Source: Psychromicrobium xiongbiense
Lineage (GTDB): Bacteria > Actinomycetota > Actinomycetes > Actinomycetales > Micrococcaceae
NCBI RefSeq assembly: GCF_030271165.1
Contig: NZ_JASSZH010000019.1
Span: forward strand, 1 to 42,207
Direction of reading: 5' to 3'
DNA: 42,207 bases
Both the position numbers and the translations under genes were made by a program. Below the pieces are notes generated by a model, which saw only the letters and a list, made by a program, of their open reading frames with translations, made no database searches and had not been told where the DNA came from. Below, one piece after another: positions 1 through 8,653 of this stretch; the stretch's first letter is position 1; every line of letters starts with the position of its first letter.

Positions 1-52
1 AACGAAAACGGAAAGAGCACCCGCAATTGCGGGTGCTCTTTCCGTTTTCGTT
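1..52. terminator. Perfect 52-bp palindromic terminator
   Basis: The first 52 bases are a perfect inverted repeat with two 26-base arms meeting at a central GCAATTGC. The stem carries the core AGCACCCGCAATTGCGGGTG and ends in T-rich sequence on both strands, so it can act in either direction. It lies 58 bp beyond the stop of the minus-strand aminopeptidase gene and probably ends that transcript, as well as whatever enters from the left. A second long palindrome with almost the same core lies after thiG (23090-23159). Confidence 0.8.
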
Positions 53-109
53 CGCAAAACTGACTGGCTGCGAAACTGACTGGCTGCGGACCTGAGCCCG
101 GCGGCAGAC

Positions 110-1684
110 TTAGTCGGCCAGTTCTGCCATCCAGGCTTCGACGGCCTCGGGCGTGCGGGGCAGTGCTGCGGAGAGATTCGTGGTCCCCTCCGCAGTGACC
201 AGCACATCATCTTCAATCCGGACGCCGATCCCGCGGTATTCCTCCGGTACCGCCAGATCATCGGCCTTGAAGTAGAGCCCGGGCTCAATGGTGAACACCA
301 TGCCCTCCTGCAGCAGGCCATCCAGGTACAGTTCTGCGCGCGCCTGCGCACAATCATGGACGTCAAGGCCCAGGTGGTGGCTGGTGCCGTGCGGCATCCA
401 GCGGCGGTGCTGCTGGCCTTCGGGGGAGAGAATCTCCTCCACCGCAACGTCCAGCAGGCCCCATTCCACCAGACGCTCGGCCAGCACCTTCATCGCAGCA
501 GTATGGATGTCCCGGAACCTGACCCCCGGGCGTGCCACCGCGAAGGCGGCATCGGCGGCATCAAGCACGGCCTGGTAGACCTTGCGCTGCACCGGGCTGA
601 ACGTTCCGGAGACCGGCAGCGTCCGGGTCACATCGGCGGTGTACAGCGAATCCGCCTCCACTCCGGCATCGAGTAGCAGCAGCTCGCCTTCCCGCACCTG
701 GCCGTTGTTGGTGATCCAGTGCAGCGTCGTGGCGTGATCGCCCGCGGCAGCGATGGTCTCATAGCCCAAGCCGTTGCCCTCAGCGCGGGCATGCGCGGCA
801 AAGGTTCCTTCCACAATCCGCTCACCTCGGTGATGGGCGATGGCGCGCGGCAGCGCCCGCACGACGTCGGCAAAACCCTCCACGGTGGCGGCCACGGCCG
901 AGCGCATCTGCCCGACCTCCCAGGGATCCTTGACCAGCCGCAGCTCCGAGAGTGCCTCGGACAGCACGCCGTCCCGGGCGTCATCGGCGCTCAGATCCAC
1001 CTCTTCGGGGTTGATCGCGGTGTTGATGCGTGCGGTGTCCACCAGTGCATCAACGGCGGGGTCGACATCGCGCACCAGCCGAATCCGGGTGCCGCCGATC
1101 GACGGCTCCCCCACATTCTTGGTCAGCGCAACCTCCAGCTCGTCCAGATCAGCGGTCGGCAGCGCCAGCTGCGCGCGCAGCTGGGCCAGCGTGGGTCGTT
1201 TGCCGATCCAGAACTCGCCGCTGCGCGAATTGGCGTAGAACTGCTCGGTATCCCGCCCGGCGAGCGGACGGAAGTAGAGGGTCGCCCGGTGGTTACCGCC
1301 GTCATCGCCGGTTCCCGGATCGACCGGTTCAAGTACCAGGACGGCATCGGGTTCGTGGTCGACGCCCAGCCCGGTCAGATGCGCGAAGGCGGAGTGCGGC
1401 CGGAACATATAGTCGGTGTCATTGGAGCGGACCTTGAGCGGGCCAGCCGGCAGCACCAGCCGCTCGCCGGGGAAGGCCTCGCTGATGGCCCGACGGCGCC
1501 CGGCGGCACAAGCTGCTACTTCATCCACGGGGGGCAGCTCCTGGCTGGCAGGGGCCCACTGGCTGGACATGAAAGCTTTGAAGGCGTCGGAGGAGGGACG
1601 CTGGGAACGGTTGTTCACGCGGTCTTCCAGGGGTTGCCCGGAGGATGTGGCGGCGGTTTCTGGTGTCATGGTGGGCTCAGTCAC
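110..1684 (-). CDS. pepP: Xaa-Pro aminopeptidase (aminopeptidase P, peptidase M24B)
   Basis: A metallo-aminopeptidase that removes an N-terminal residue preceding proline, probably cytosolic. An N-terminal aminopeptidase-P domain is followed by a pita-bread M24 domain. Metal-binding signatures are seen in order: LLLDAGVEAD, DVTRTLPVSG, PHGTSHHLGLDVHD, FTIEPGLYF and GVRIEDDVLV, matching the two Asp, one His and two Glu ligands of the family. About 524 aa with the GTG start used here, normal for actinobacterial PepP. The reading frame is open to an ATG at 1765, but a TTGACC/CACAAT promoter-like pair (1745-1775) would lie inside that extension. The start is more likely ATG 1693, GTG 1684 (after GGAGGG) or ATG 1669; none has an ideally spaced ribosome site. 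It diverges from the PHP gene. Confidence 0.93.
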   Translation of the reverse strand: MTEPTMTPETAATSSGQPLEDRVNNRSQRPSSDAFKAFMSSQWAPASQELPPVDEVAACAAGRRRAISEAFPGERLVLPAGPLKVRSNDTDYMFRPHSAFAHLTGLGVDHEPDAVLVLEPVDPGTGDDGGNHRATLYFRPLAGRDTEQFYANSRSGEFWIGKRPTLAQLRAQLALPTADLDELEVALTKNVGEPSIGGTRIRLVRDVDPAVDALVDTARINTAINPEEVDLSADDARDGVLSEALSELRLVKDPWEVGQMRSAVAATVEGFADVVRALPRAIAHHRGERIVEGTFAAHARAEGNGLGYETIAAAGDHATTLHWITNNGQVREGELLLLDAGVEADSLYTADVTRTLPVSGTFSPVQRKVYQAVLDAADAAFAVARPGVRFRDIHTAAMKVLAERLVEWGLLDVAVEEILSPEGQQHRRWMPHGTSHHLGLDVHDCAQARAELYLDGLLQEGMVFTIEPGLYFKADDLAVPEEYRGIGVRIEDDVLVTAEGTTNLSAALPRTPEAVEAWMAELAD

Positions 1685-1744
1685 GCCCTCCATCCTGCCA
1701 CTGGCCACCTCAACTGGCCAACGGTCGCCGTTTCCGCCGGTGGG

Positions 1745-1787
1745 ATTGTGCCGGTAAGGGGTCACCGCGGGTCAAAGTCACTATTCT
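1745..1787. promoter_or_regulatory. Divergent promoter region pepP / PHP gene
   Basis: On the minus strand a TTGACC hexamer (1770-1775) and CACAAT (1745-1750) are 19 bp apart and would drive pepP. On the plus strand TATTCT (1782-1787) lies 7 bp before the ATG of the PHP gene, which would make that transcript leaderless; AAGG touches the ATG and is too close to work as a normal ribosome site. Prediction from motifs only. Confidence 0.35.
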
Positions 1788-1793
1788 GGAAGG

Positions 1794-2639
1794 ATGCGCA
1801 TTGACCTGCACACGCATTCGCACGTTTCCGATGGCACTGAAGCCCCCGCGGAACTGATCCGGGCTGCGCGCAGGGCAGGGCTAGACGTCGTGGCGCTGAC
1901 CGATCACGACTCCACAGCAGGCTGGGTGGAGGCGAGCGCGGCGGCCCGTGCCTATGACGTGGCGCTGGTTCCGGGGATGGAGGTCTCCTGTCAGACCTCA
2001 GAGGGCATCACCGTTCACCTTCTCAGCTATCTGCATGATCCCTCTGCGCCGGGCCTGCTCCAGGAGGTCACGGCTTCCCGGGAATCCCGCCTGCACCGGG
2101 CCAAACACATGGTGGCAAAAATCTCCCAGGATTATCCGCTGACCTGGGGCGATGTTCTGGCGCAGGTCACCCCTGGCGCAACGGTAGGGCGTCCTCATGT
2201 GGCCGACGCCCTGGTGGCGGCGGGACTGGTCCGGGATCGGGGCGAAGCCTTCGCCGGCATCCTGGCCTCGCGCGGAAAATACTGGGTCTCACACCACGCC
2301 CCGGAGCCGGCGCACGCTGTGGAGTTGGTGCGGGCTGCAGGCGGCGTGCCGGTCTTTGCGCATCCGATGGCGATTGAGCGCGGCCGGGTGGTGGGGCCGG
2401 AGACGATCCACCAGATGATCGATGCCGGTCTGGCAGGCTTCGAGGTCGACCATCGGGACAATCCGCAACAGGGGCGCGAATACCTCTACCGGCTGGCCGC
2501 GGAGCACGGATTGTTCGTCACGGGCTCCTCCGATTACCACGGCAGTGGCAAACCCAATCGGCTCGGTGAGAATCTGACCAGTCCGGAGGCACTCGCTGAG
2601 ATTGAGGCTCAGGGCTGGGGCGGCATCGTCCGCGCCTGA
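1794..2639 (+). CDS. PHP-domain phosphoesterase (RNase AM / nucleoside bisphosphate phosphatase-like)
   Basis: A PHP-family metal-dependent phosphoesterase of 281 aa, the usual length. Signature motifs are DLHTHSHVSDG (residues 4-14, His6, His8, Asp13), TDHD (36-39), an HHAPEPAHA segment near residue 165, FAHP and a C-terminal GSSDYHG. This arrangement is that of the YciV/TrpH group, whose characterised members trim RNA 5' ends or dephosphorylate 3',5'-nucleoside bisphosphates. Which reaction applies here cannot be read from sequence. The start is the first ATG and the transcript may be leaderless. It is a single gene facing the methyltransferase gene, with a stem-loop between them. Confidence 0.9.
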   Translation: MRIDLHTHSHVSDGTEAPAELIRAARRAGLDVVALTDHDSTAGWVEASAAARAYDVALVPGMEVSCQTSEGITVHLLSYLHDPSAPGLLQEVTASRESRLHRAKHMVAKISQDYPLTWGDVLAQVTPGATVGRPHVADALVAAGLVRDRGEAFAGILASRGKYWVSHHAPEPAHAVELVRAAGGVPVFAHPMAIERGRVVGPETIHQMIDAGLAGFEVDHRDNPQQGREYLYRLAAEHGLFVTGSSDYHGSGKPNRLGENLTSPEALAEIEAQGWGGIVRA

Positions 2640-2646
2640 GGCGCTT

Positions 2647-2706
2647 CGCGAATCGCACCGCTTAAAGCAGGTCAGAGCCGGGGTGCTCTTCCCGGTGCGA
2701 TTCGCG
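2647..2706. terminator. Stem-loop between convergent genes
   Basis: A 14-bp perfect stem (CGCGAATCGCACCG at 2647-2660 pairing with 2693-2706) with a 32-base loop lies just after the PHP gene and before the stop of the converging methyltransferase gene, followed by TTTC on the plus strand. It is well placed as a shared bidirectional terminator, although the loop is long. Confidence 0.6.
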
Positions 2707-2744
2707 TTTCTGGATGATTCTGGACCTGCGGCCTCAGAGACACC

Positions 2745-3638
2745 TCAAAGACGAACGACCTGTGCGGCCTGGCTCAGCCGGCTCTCCATAATGTCCACGG
2801 CAGCGGGATTCTGGTCCACGCAGACAAAACGGCGATCCGTGGAGGCGGCCACCGCCCCGAAGGTGCCCGAGCCTGCGAAGAAGTCCAGCAGCCAGTCGCC
2901 CGGGCGGGACGATGCCGCCACCATCCGGCGCAGCAGCCCTTCCGGTTTCTGCGTCGGGTAGCCGGTTTTTTCCTTGCCGGTGGGGGAGACGATGGTGTGC
3001 CACCAGACATCGGTGGGCAACTTGCCCAGCGCTGCCTTCTCCGCCGTGACTAGACCTGGTGCCATGTAGGGTTCGCGATCCACCGTGGCACTGTCAAAGT
3101 GATAGGCCGCGGGATTCTTCACGTAGACCAGGATGTTGTCATGTTTGGTGGGCCAGCGGCTTCTGGACCGTGCTCCGTAGTCGTAGGCCCAGATGATCTC
3201 GTTGAGGAAGCAATCCCGGCCGAAGATGGCGTCCAGCATGACCTTGGCGTAATGCACTTCCCGGTAATCCAGGTGCAGATACAGCGTGCCGTCCTCCGCG
3301 AGTAGCCGCCAGGCTTCCATCAGCCGTGGTTCCAGAAAACTCCAGTAGTCGGTGAAGGCGTCATCGTAGCGGTGTAGTTCGCCCTTGATGGCCTGGTAGC
3401 TGCGTCCTCCGAATCCGGATCGGGTCCCGGCGCCTCCCGTGGCACTGCGCACCGAGGTGGTGTTCTGCCGGGTCTGGGCCCGCCCCGTGTTGAAGGGCGG
3501 GTCCAGATAGATCACGGTGAACGCAGCATCGGGCAGCTGCCCCAGGAAGTCCAGGTTTTCTGCCTGGATCACCAGATTGGGGCCGTCCGCTCTCCAGAGA
3601 GCAGCGTCGTCAGGCGAGGGGCCAGCGAGTGATCCCAT
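2745..3638 (-). CDS. Solitary site-specific DNA methyltransferase (N6-adenine/N4-cytosine, beta class)
   Basis: Transfers a methyl group from S-adenosylmethionine to an exocyclic amino group in DNA. The catalytic motif IV, DPPF (residues 46-49, in IYLDPPFNTG), comes near the N-terminus, and the SAM-binding motif I, DFFAGSG (252-258), near the C-terminus. This order defines the beta class with the target recognition region between them. The block GYPTQKPEGLLRRM before motif I is typical of N6/N4 enzymes. 297 aa. No restriction endonuclease or specificity gene is nearby, so it looks like an orphan enzyme. It starts 11 bp after the helicase stop, with AGGA overlapping that stop, so the two are co-transcribed and perhaps coupled in translation. 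The recognition site cannot be predicted. Confidence 0.9.
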   Translation of the reverse strand: MGSLAGPSPDDAALWRADGPNLVIQAENLDFLGQLPDAAFTVIYLDPPFNTGRAQTRQNTTSVRSATGGAGTRSGFGGRSYQAIKGELHRYDDAFTDYWSFLEPRLMEAWRLLAEDGTLYLHLDYREVHYAKVMLDAIFGRDCFLNEIIWAYDYGARSRSRWPTKHDNILVYVKNPAAYHFDSATVDREPYMAPGLVTAEKAALGKLPTDVWWHTIVSPTGKEKTGYPTQKPEGLLRRMVAASSRPGDWLLDFFAGSGTFGAVAASTDRRFVCVDQNPAAVDIMESRLSQAAQVVRL

Positions 3639-3649
3639 GACGGGCGTCC

Positions 3650-5353
3650 TCAGTCGTTCGACACGGCTGGCTCATTCGAGCCTGACGACTGAGCCTCAGA
3701 GGTAGTGCGTTGAACCGGCTGGCCGTTGCGGCTGCGGGTACGGTTCCGGGTCCGCGAGGACCTGGCGGGTGCCTCGCCCGCAGCATGCTGCGGGGTGTCT
3801 GTTCCCTGCGGGGAGGCAGCGGCGGAACCTTCGGTGGCACGGCCACCGGAGCGCCGACGATTGCGGCTGCGCCCTTCTCCGGCCTCTCCGGAACGAGGTT
3901 CCTCAGCACGCGAATGGCCTCCGGAGCGGGAATCGCCCGAGCGCGATCCACCCGAGCGCGATCCGCCGGATCGGGAGTCGCCCGAGCGACCACCCGCAGC
4001 GGAGCCCGAACGGGAGGGCTGACGCTTACCGGTCTCGCCCAGATCCTCGATCTCTTCTGCAGCAAGCCCGGCGTGGGTGCGCTGGCTGCGTGGCAGGCGG
4101 CCCTTGGTACCCTCCGGGATGTCCAGGTCACTGTAGAGATGCGGAGAGGATGAGTACGTTTCCACTGGCTCCGGCACATCCAGGCCCAGAGCCTTGTTGA
4201 TCAGCGACCAACGGGGCACATCATCCCAGTCCACAAAGGTCACCGCGGTGCCCTTGTTCCCGGCGCGGCCGGTGCGGCCCACGCGGTGCAGATAGGTCTT
4301 CTCGTCCTCAGGGCACTGGAAGTTGATCACGTGCGTCACGTCATCGACGTCGATGCCGCGCGCCGCGACATCGGTGGCGACCAGCACATCGACCTTGTTG
4401 TTGCGGAAAGCGCGCAGAGCCTGCTCGCGGGCACCCTGGCCCAGATCGCCATGGATGGGGGCCGCAGCGAATCCACGGTCCATCAACTCATGCGCCAGCT
4501 TGTCCGCAGTGCGCTTGGTCTTGGTGAAGATGATGGTGCGGCCACGTCCACGGGCCTGCAGAATGCGGGCCACCACCTCGTCCTTGTCCAGGTTGTGAGC
4601 GCGGTAAATGACCTGACGGATGTCCTTTTTGGTGATGCCTTCGTCGTCCGGATCGGCTGCGCGGATATGCGTGGGCTGCGTCATGTAGCGGCGCGCCATG
4701 GCGACGATCGGTCCTGGCATGGTGGCGGAGAACAGCATGGTCTGACGGACGGCCGGGGTGGCTGCGATCAACGTCTCGACGTCGGGCAGGAAGCCCAGAT
4801 CCAGCATCTCATCGGCCTCGTCGAGGACGACGATCCGCACGTTTTTGAGGTTGAGGTGACGTTGACGGTGCAGGTCGATCAGACGACCGGGAGTGCCGAC
4901 CACCACCTCGACGCCCTGGCTGAGCGACTCGACCTGGGGTTCAAAGGCGCGGCCACCGTAGATCGTGGTGATCCGTGCGCCGCGCTGCCGGGCGGCAACC
5001 TGCAGGTCATTGGCCACCTGAACCGCTAGTTCGCGGGTCGGCACCACGACGAGAGCCTGAGGCGCGCCGGGGGCTGCCAGCTTGGCGAAGTCGGCGTCGA
5101 GCGGGGTGACCACGCGCTGCAGTACAGGAATGCCGAAGCCCAGCGTTTTGCCGGTGCCGGTTTTGGCCTGGCCGATGATGTCGTGTCCAGAGAGCGCGAC
5201 CGGCAGGGTCATGGACTGGATGGGGAAGGGGTGGGTGATACCGGCTGCGGAAAGCGAGGCGACGATATCCGGGTGTACCGAGAGGTCGGCGAAAGTGGGT
5301 TGGGGGACGTCCACCGAGGATTCGGCGGCGGAGAGATCGTGATCGACTGTCAC
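3650..5353 (-). CDS. DEAD-box ATP-dependent RNA helicase
   Basis: An RNA helicase that remodels structured RNA or RNP. All motifs are present: Q motif (FADLSV...PFPIQ), motif I GQAKTGTGKT (residues 61-70), PTRELA, DEAD, SAT, IIFTKT, ATDVAARGIDVDD and HRVGRTGRAG. After the helicase core (to about residue 400) comes a low-complexity basic tail, about 445-540, with repeated SRSGG/SRSGD units and further Arg/Ser/Gly runs, probably an RNA-binding tail. The start chosen is GTG at 5353, seven bases after GGAAG; the frame is open to an ATG at 5425 without such support. 567 aa. The 261 bp upstream (5354-5614) hold no gene and must contain the promoter for the helicase-methyltransferase operon. Confidence 0.94.
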   Translation of the reverse strand: MTVDHDLSAAESSVDVPQPTFADLSVHPDIVASLSAAGITHPFPIQSMTLPVALSGHDIIGQAKTGTGKTLGFGIPVLQRVVTPLDADFAKLAAPGAPQALVVVPTRELAVQVANDLQVAARQRGARITTIYGGRAFEPQVESLSQGVEVVVGTPGRLIDLHRQRHLNLKNVRIVVLDEADEMLDLGFLPDVETLIAATPAVRQTMLFSATMPGPIVAMARRYMTQPTHIRAADPDDEGITKKDIRQVIYRAHNLDKDEVVARILQARGRGRTIIFTKTKRTADKLAHELMDRGFAAAPIHGDLGQGAREQALRAFRNNKVDVLVATDVAARGIDVDDVTHVINFQCPEDEKTYLHRVGRTGRAGNKGTAVTFVDWDDVPRWSLINKALGLDVPEPVETYSSSPHLYSDLDIPEGTKGRLPRSQRTHAGLAAEEIEDLGETGKRQPSRSGSAAGGRSGDSRSGGSRSGGSRSGDSRSGGHSRAEEPRSGEAGEGRSRNRRRSGGRATEGSAAASPQGTDTPQHAAGEAPARSSRTRNRTRSRNGQPVQRTTSEAQSSGSNEPAVSND

Positions 5354-5614
5354 ACGTGTTCTTCCATACAGGTGCCTTCGCGGCTCGACGTCGACCGGAA
5401 GGTGGACGGAGCCGGGCGGAAGCACGGCCAGAGGATGCCGACCACGTCGACATGCGTGCGGTCCATGACCGCGGAAAGATTCACCAACGCGTCAATTTCT
5501 GAAACAGCTGTTGCGCAATGCCCGGACATCCAGTTCTACAGTATCCAGTCTAACTGATCGCTCCTGATTTCCGAGCGAACCCCGGATTCCGCAGGGCGAC
5601 AGGCTCAGGAAGCC

Positions 5615-6931
5615 TCAGGACCAGAAGTTGATCTCCGGCGAGCGGTCCACGTACTCGACCGGACGACGGTAGCCCAGGAGGTTGCGGATGTGCGGCAGCA
5701 CTCTCTGGAGCCTGAACCGGATCACGCTCAGCACCGCGATGCCGACCAGCCAGGTCAGCACCGGTATCAGCGGATTGAGCTCCAGCCAAGGGTAGTCGGC
5801 GGACTCCACCGGCTGGGCCGGGAGGGGAAAAGGGATTGCCTGGCCCAGATAGGTGCCGAGCAGAACGATGCCGAGCCCGAACCACAACTGGAGGATCAGG
5901 TCATTGCCCTGCGGCAGCACCTCAGTGACCTGCCGCCGGGCCAGCCTGTTCTCGGTCTGCTGCGTCGTGCCCTGCTGCGTCGTGCCCTGCCGGGCCGATG
6001 CGAGAATCCGGCGGCTTCGGATCGACGTGGCGGCAATCTCCACGACCATCCCGATCGCGCATGCGGCGGCACCCAGCACGGTGGCCACGGTCAGGATGCT
6101 CTCCACCGTATCGTCGTACTGGATCGTCGCCGCGTAGCGCCCGGGCTTGTGCATGAAGACGGTGGCCAGGAACAACAGTGCACCAGCCACCAGCAGAAAC
6201 CGTGCCGCGAATTCCAGCCGGTCCTCTCCGGATCGTTTGCGAGGACGGTCCTTGAAGTTCTGTGGATCGACCCGCAGGCTGGGTGGCTCTCCCTTCATCG
6301 CCCCCAGGGCCTGAGGCAGCTCTTTCCAGACGTTCTCCACCCAGCGTCGCTGCCTGCGCACCAGCATGACGGTCAGGATGGTGCAGAGCGGGACCAACAG
6401 AATGAGGATGCCGGTCGCCACGAGAACTCCGACGTTCTCCTGTACAAACTGACCGGAGTCGTCGTAGCGGGACTGTTCGCCGAGCGCCAGCGCAAAGACG
6501 ATCCCGACCAGCAGTGCGGCGCTGCCCAGAACCACCGTCGACGCCAGGGCGGCACTGAAGGGAGCTTGCCCCACCGGCCCGCGCACTTCCACCGTGTCGC
6601 GGAGCTCGGGTGAGCGTGCCGGGAGTCCGGCATCGAGCGCCTGAGAGTACAGGCGGACCTTGGCCAGTTGCAGCCAGGTCGCCACCGGGCCAAGGAGCAG
6701 CGGCAACGCCGCCAGGCTGAGCGCGGAACTGAGAAGGATGCCCATGACGAGGCGGTAGCCCGGCGAATAAGTGAACGATCCCGAAGATACCTGCGTCAGG
6801 GTGATAGCGGCCACGAGATTGAACAGAAAGATGCAGGTGGAGGCCAGAATGCCGGCCACCAGGACGGCGTGCACGGTCTCGGCCTGCAGCAGGCCGACGG
6901 TGGCGGGGAGTTCATGCCTGGTGGGAGTCAT
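5615..6931 (-). CDS. Unknown multi-pass membrane protein
   Basis: A 438-aa integral membrane protein that I do not recognise. About eight hydrophobic helices can be seen, in pairs separated by charged cytosolic-looking loops (for example VRRQRRWVENVWKELPQ and KDRPRKRSGEDRLEF). Between helices six and seven is a short loop with a tandem GTTQQ repeat (ARQGTTQQGTTQQTENR), encoded by a perfect 15-bp tandem duplication at 5957-5986. It ends in EINFWS. The start at 6931 follows GGAAGGAACC; the frame is open to 6985. No neighbour gives a functional clue. Confidence 0.75.
   Translation of the reverse strand: MTPTRHELPATVGLLQAETVHAVLVAGILASTCIFLFNLVAAITLTQVSSGSFTYSPGYRLVMGILLSSALSLAALPLLLGPVATWLQLAKVRLYSQALDAGLPARSPELRDTVEVRGPVGQAPFSAALASTVVLGSAALLVGIVFALALGEQSRYDDSGQFVQENVGVLVATGILILLVPLCTILTVMLVRRQRRWVENVWKELPQALGAMKGEPPSLRVDPQNFKDRPRKRSGEDRLEFAARFLLVAGALLFLATVFMHKPGRYAATIQYDDTVESILTVATVLGAAACAIGMVVEIAATSIRSRRILASARQGTTQQGTTQQTENRLARRQVTEVLPQGNDLILQLWFGLGIVLLGTYLGQAIPFPLPAQPVESADYPWLELNPLIPVLTWLVGIAVLSVIRFRLQRVLPHIRNLLGYRRPVEYVDRSPEINFWS
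5957..5986. repeat. 15-bp tandem duplication inside the membrane-protein gene
   Basis: CTGCTGCGTCGTGCC occurs twice head to tail (5957-5971 and 5972-5986). It preserves the reading frame and encodes the doubled GTTQQ on the minus strand. A slippage-prone site that may vary in length between strains. Confidence 0.85.
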
Positions 6932-7009
6932 GGTTCCTTCCGTGAGTGTCGAGACGATGCGCGAACCTCGCCGCGGTGCGGCCACCGCATTATCTCAACA
7001 CTCGATGGC

Positions 7010-8563
7010 TTAAGTCGCCTCGGCGAGGGCAAACGTGACGGATCGGCGCGCGATGTCGGCGCTGAGCAGCCGGACTCGCACCGGGTCACCTGCCTGCGGG
7101 CCAGTGTGCGGACCGGGCTCGGGACTGGCCTCTGGGTCGGCGGGATCTAGGGGAACATCCAGTGGCGCGGTGACCGCCGGGTCCAGTAACTGGACGGTGC
7201 ATCGCACCACGCCCGAACCGTTGGGCTCCTTGCGCGCGATGATGACGGCCTCGAACACCTGACCCACCTGATCGCTGAGCACGGCTGCTTCGATGAGATC
7301 GACCGCAGCCCGGTCCACCCGACCGGCCAGCTGGTCTGAAGCCGCCATCAGCGCGGGCAGTTGCGGCAGGGCGGTTCTGGCCCAGCCCGGAATGGCCTCC
7401 CCGGCACAATGCGCCGCGCAGACGGCCAGGACAAACCGGTCCACGAGGCGTCGCAGGGGAGCGGTGGTGTGGCTGTAGGGTGCCGCCACGGCGGCCTGCT
7501 GCCTCTGGGCAGGAGGCTCGCCGTCGAAGGCTGTGTAGCCAGCACCGCGAAACAGGGAGGTGGCCGCGTGCAGCAGGGCCAGGTGCCGGGGTTGACGGGA
7601 ATCGAGGGTGCGCAGGAACTCGCCATAGGGCTGATCCGCCGGCCACGGCGCCTGCAGTGCTTCGGCCTGATGGCGGAAGCGGGCGATGGCGGAGGGATCC
7701 GGCGGTGGCATGGTGCGCAGGATCCCCACCCCGGCCTCCAGCATCATCGAGGCGGCAGCCATCCCGGTCATGAGCGAGAGCTGGGCGTTCCAGTCCTCCA
7801 ACGGTTCGGCGGGCCGGAAGACCAGGCGGTAGCCGCCGTCATCGTGCTCAATTTCCTGTTGTGGAGCATTCAGGCTGGCTCCGCCGCGCTCGCGCTCCAG
7901 GACGATCCGCTTCTGGCCGATCTCGCGCAGCAACTCCAGCGTGGGCAGATAATCAGAGGGCTGAGCGGCATCCAGCTCGGCCTGGGCCTGGTGGTAGCCC
8001 AGTTTGGCGCGGGATATCAGGGTGGCGCGGTAGACCGTGACACTGCGAACTTCCGCCCGCGCATCGAGCCGGAACTCCCAGATGTAGCCACCGCGTTCCT
8101 GCTGGGGAAGCAGGCTGGCGGCGTCCTCGCTGAGCATGGCCGGGTGGAGCGGAATCCGGCCGTCCGGAAGATACATACTCTGGCCGCGTGTGCGGGTCTG
8201 GGCATCCAGCGCACCGCCGGGAGGGACAAAAGCGGGGACGTCGGCGATGGCGTACCGAACCAGATAGCCGGCGCCGGGACCCTCCGGAAGAGTGACCTCG
8301 CTCTCCGGCAGGCGCTCCAGGCACATCGCCTGATCCAGATCGAGTGAGGTGGGTGGATCGATGGTCACAAAATAAGCGGAGCGGAGGTCTCTTTCCGGCA
8401 GTTGATAGCCGGCGATGCTGCGCTCCAACTCGGCCAGGGCGTCCGCCGGGAAGTCTACGGGCAGGGCGAACTCGGTGCGCAGGGCGGCCAGCGCCGCCTG
8501 GAGTCTGCTGGCATCGGTTTCCGCGAACGATGGCGACCACGGGCTGAACGGCGACTTGGGCAC
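7010..8563 (-). CDS. RNB-domain ribonuclease (RNase II/R family)
   Basis: A processive or distributive 3'-to-5' exoribonuclease by family. The catalytic RNB region starts with IDPPTSLDLDQAM, which holds the acidic metal-binding cluster of the family, and continues through the YAIADVPAFV and RGQSMYLPDGRIPLHP blocks and a later TAPLRRLVDRF motif. A short beta-rich C-terminus could be an S1-like OB fold. At about 517 aa it is shorter than RNase R and appears to lack the two N-terminal cold-shock domains; this compact form is common in actinobacteria. The start chosen is GTG 8563 (VPKSPFSPW) after TTAGGGCC; the open frame to 8812 is Arg/Pro-rich and looks non-coding. Confidence 0.9.
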   Translation of the reverse strand: MPKSPFSPWSPSFAETDASRLQAALAALRTEFALPVDFPADALAELERSIAGYQLPERDLRSAYFVTIDPPTSLDLDQAMCLERLPESEVTLPEGPGAGYLVRYAIADVPAFVPPGGALDAQTRTRGQSMYLPDGRIPLHPAMLSEDAASLLPQQERGGYIWEFRLDARAEVRSVTVYRATLISRAKLGYHQAQAELDAAQPSDYLPTLELLREIGQKRIVLERERGGASLNAPQQEIEHDDGGYRLVFRPAEPLEDWNAQLSLMTGMAAASMMLEAGVGILRTMPPPDPSAIARFRHQAEALQAPWPADQPYGEFLRTLDSRQPRHLALLHAATSLFRGAGYTAFDGEPPAQRQQAAVAAPYSHTTAPLRRLVDRFVLAVCAAHCAGEAIPGWARTALPQLPALMAASDQLAGRVDRAAVDLIEAAVLSDQVGQVFEAVIIARKEPNGSGVVRCTVQLLDPAVTAPLDVPLDPADPEASPEPGPHTGPQAGDPVRVRLLSADIARRSVTFALAEAT

Positions 8564-8627
8564 GGCCCTAAGCCTAGCGCGCGGGGCCCCAGATGAGCGT
8601 GCGAATCCGGGGAGGAGTGGAGGATGG

Positions 8628-8653
8628 GCTCGGCGAAAATTTACTCGCCGAGC
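8628..8653 (-). terminator. Hairpin at the end of the DUF1275 gene
   Basis: GCTCGGCGA (8628-8636) pairs perfectly with TCGCCGAGC (8645-8653) across an 8-base AT-rich loop. The hairpin overlaps the stop codon of the DUF1275 gene and is not followed by a clear U tract, so it may be an RNA-stability element rather than a true terminator. Confidence 0.4.

Noticed and set aside
719..1804. Long open frame antisense to pepP
   Set aside because: Low-complexity composition typical of antisense frames in high-GC genes; the opposite strand encodes intact M24 motifs.
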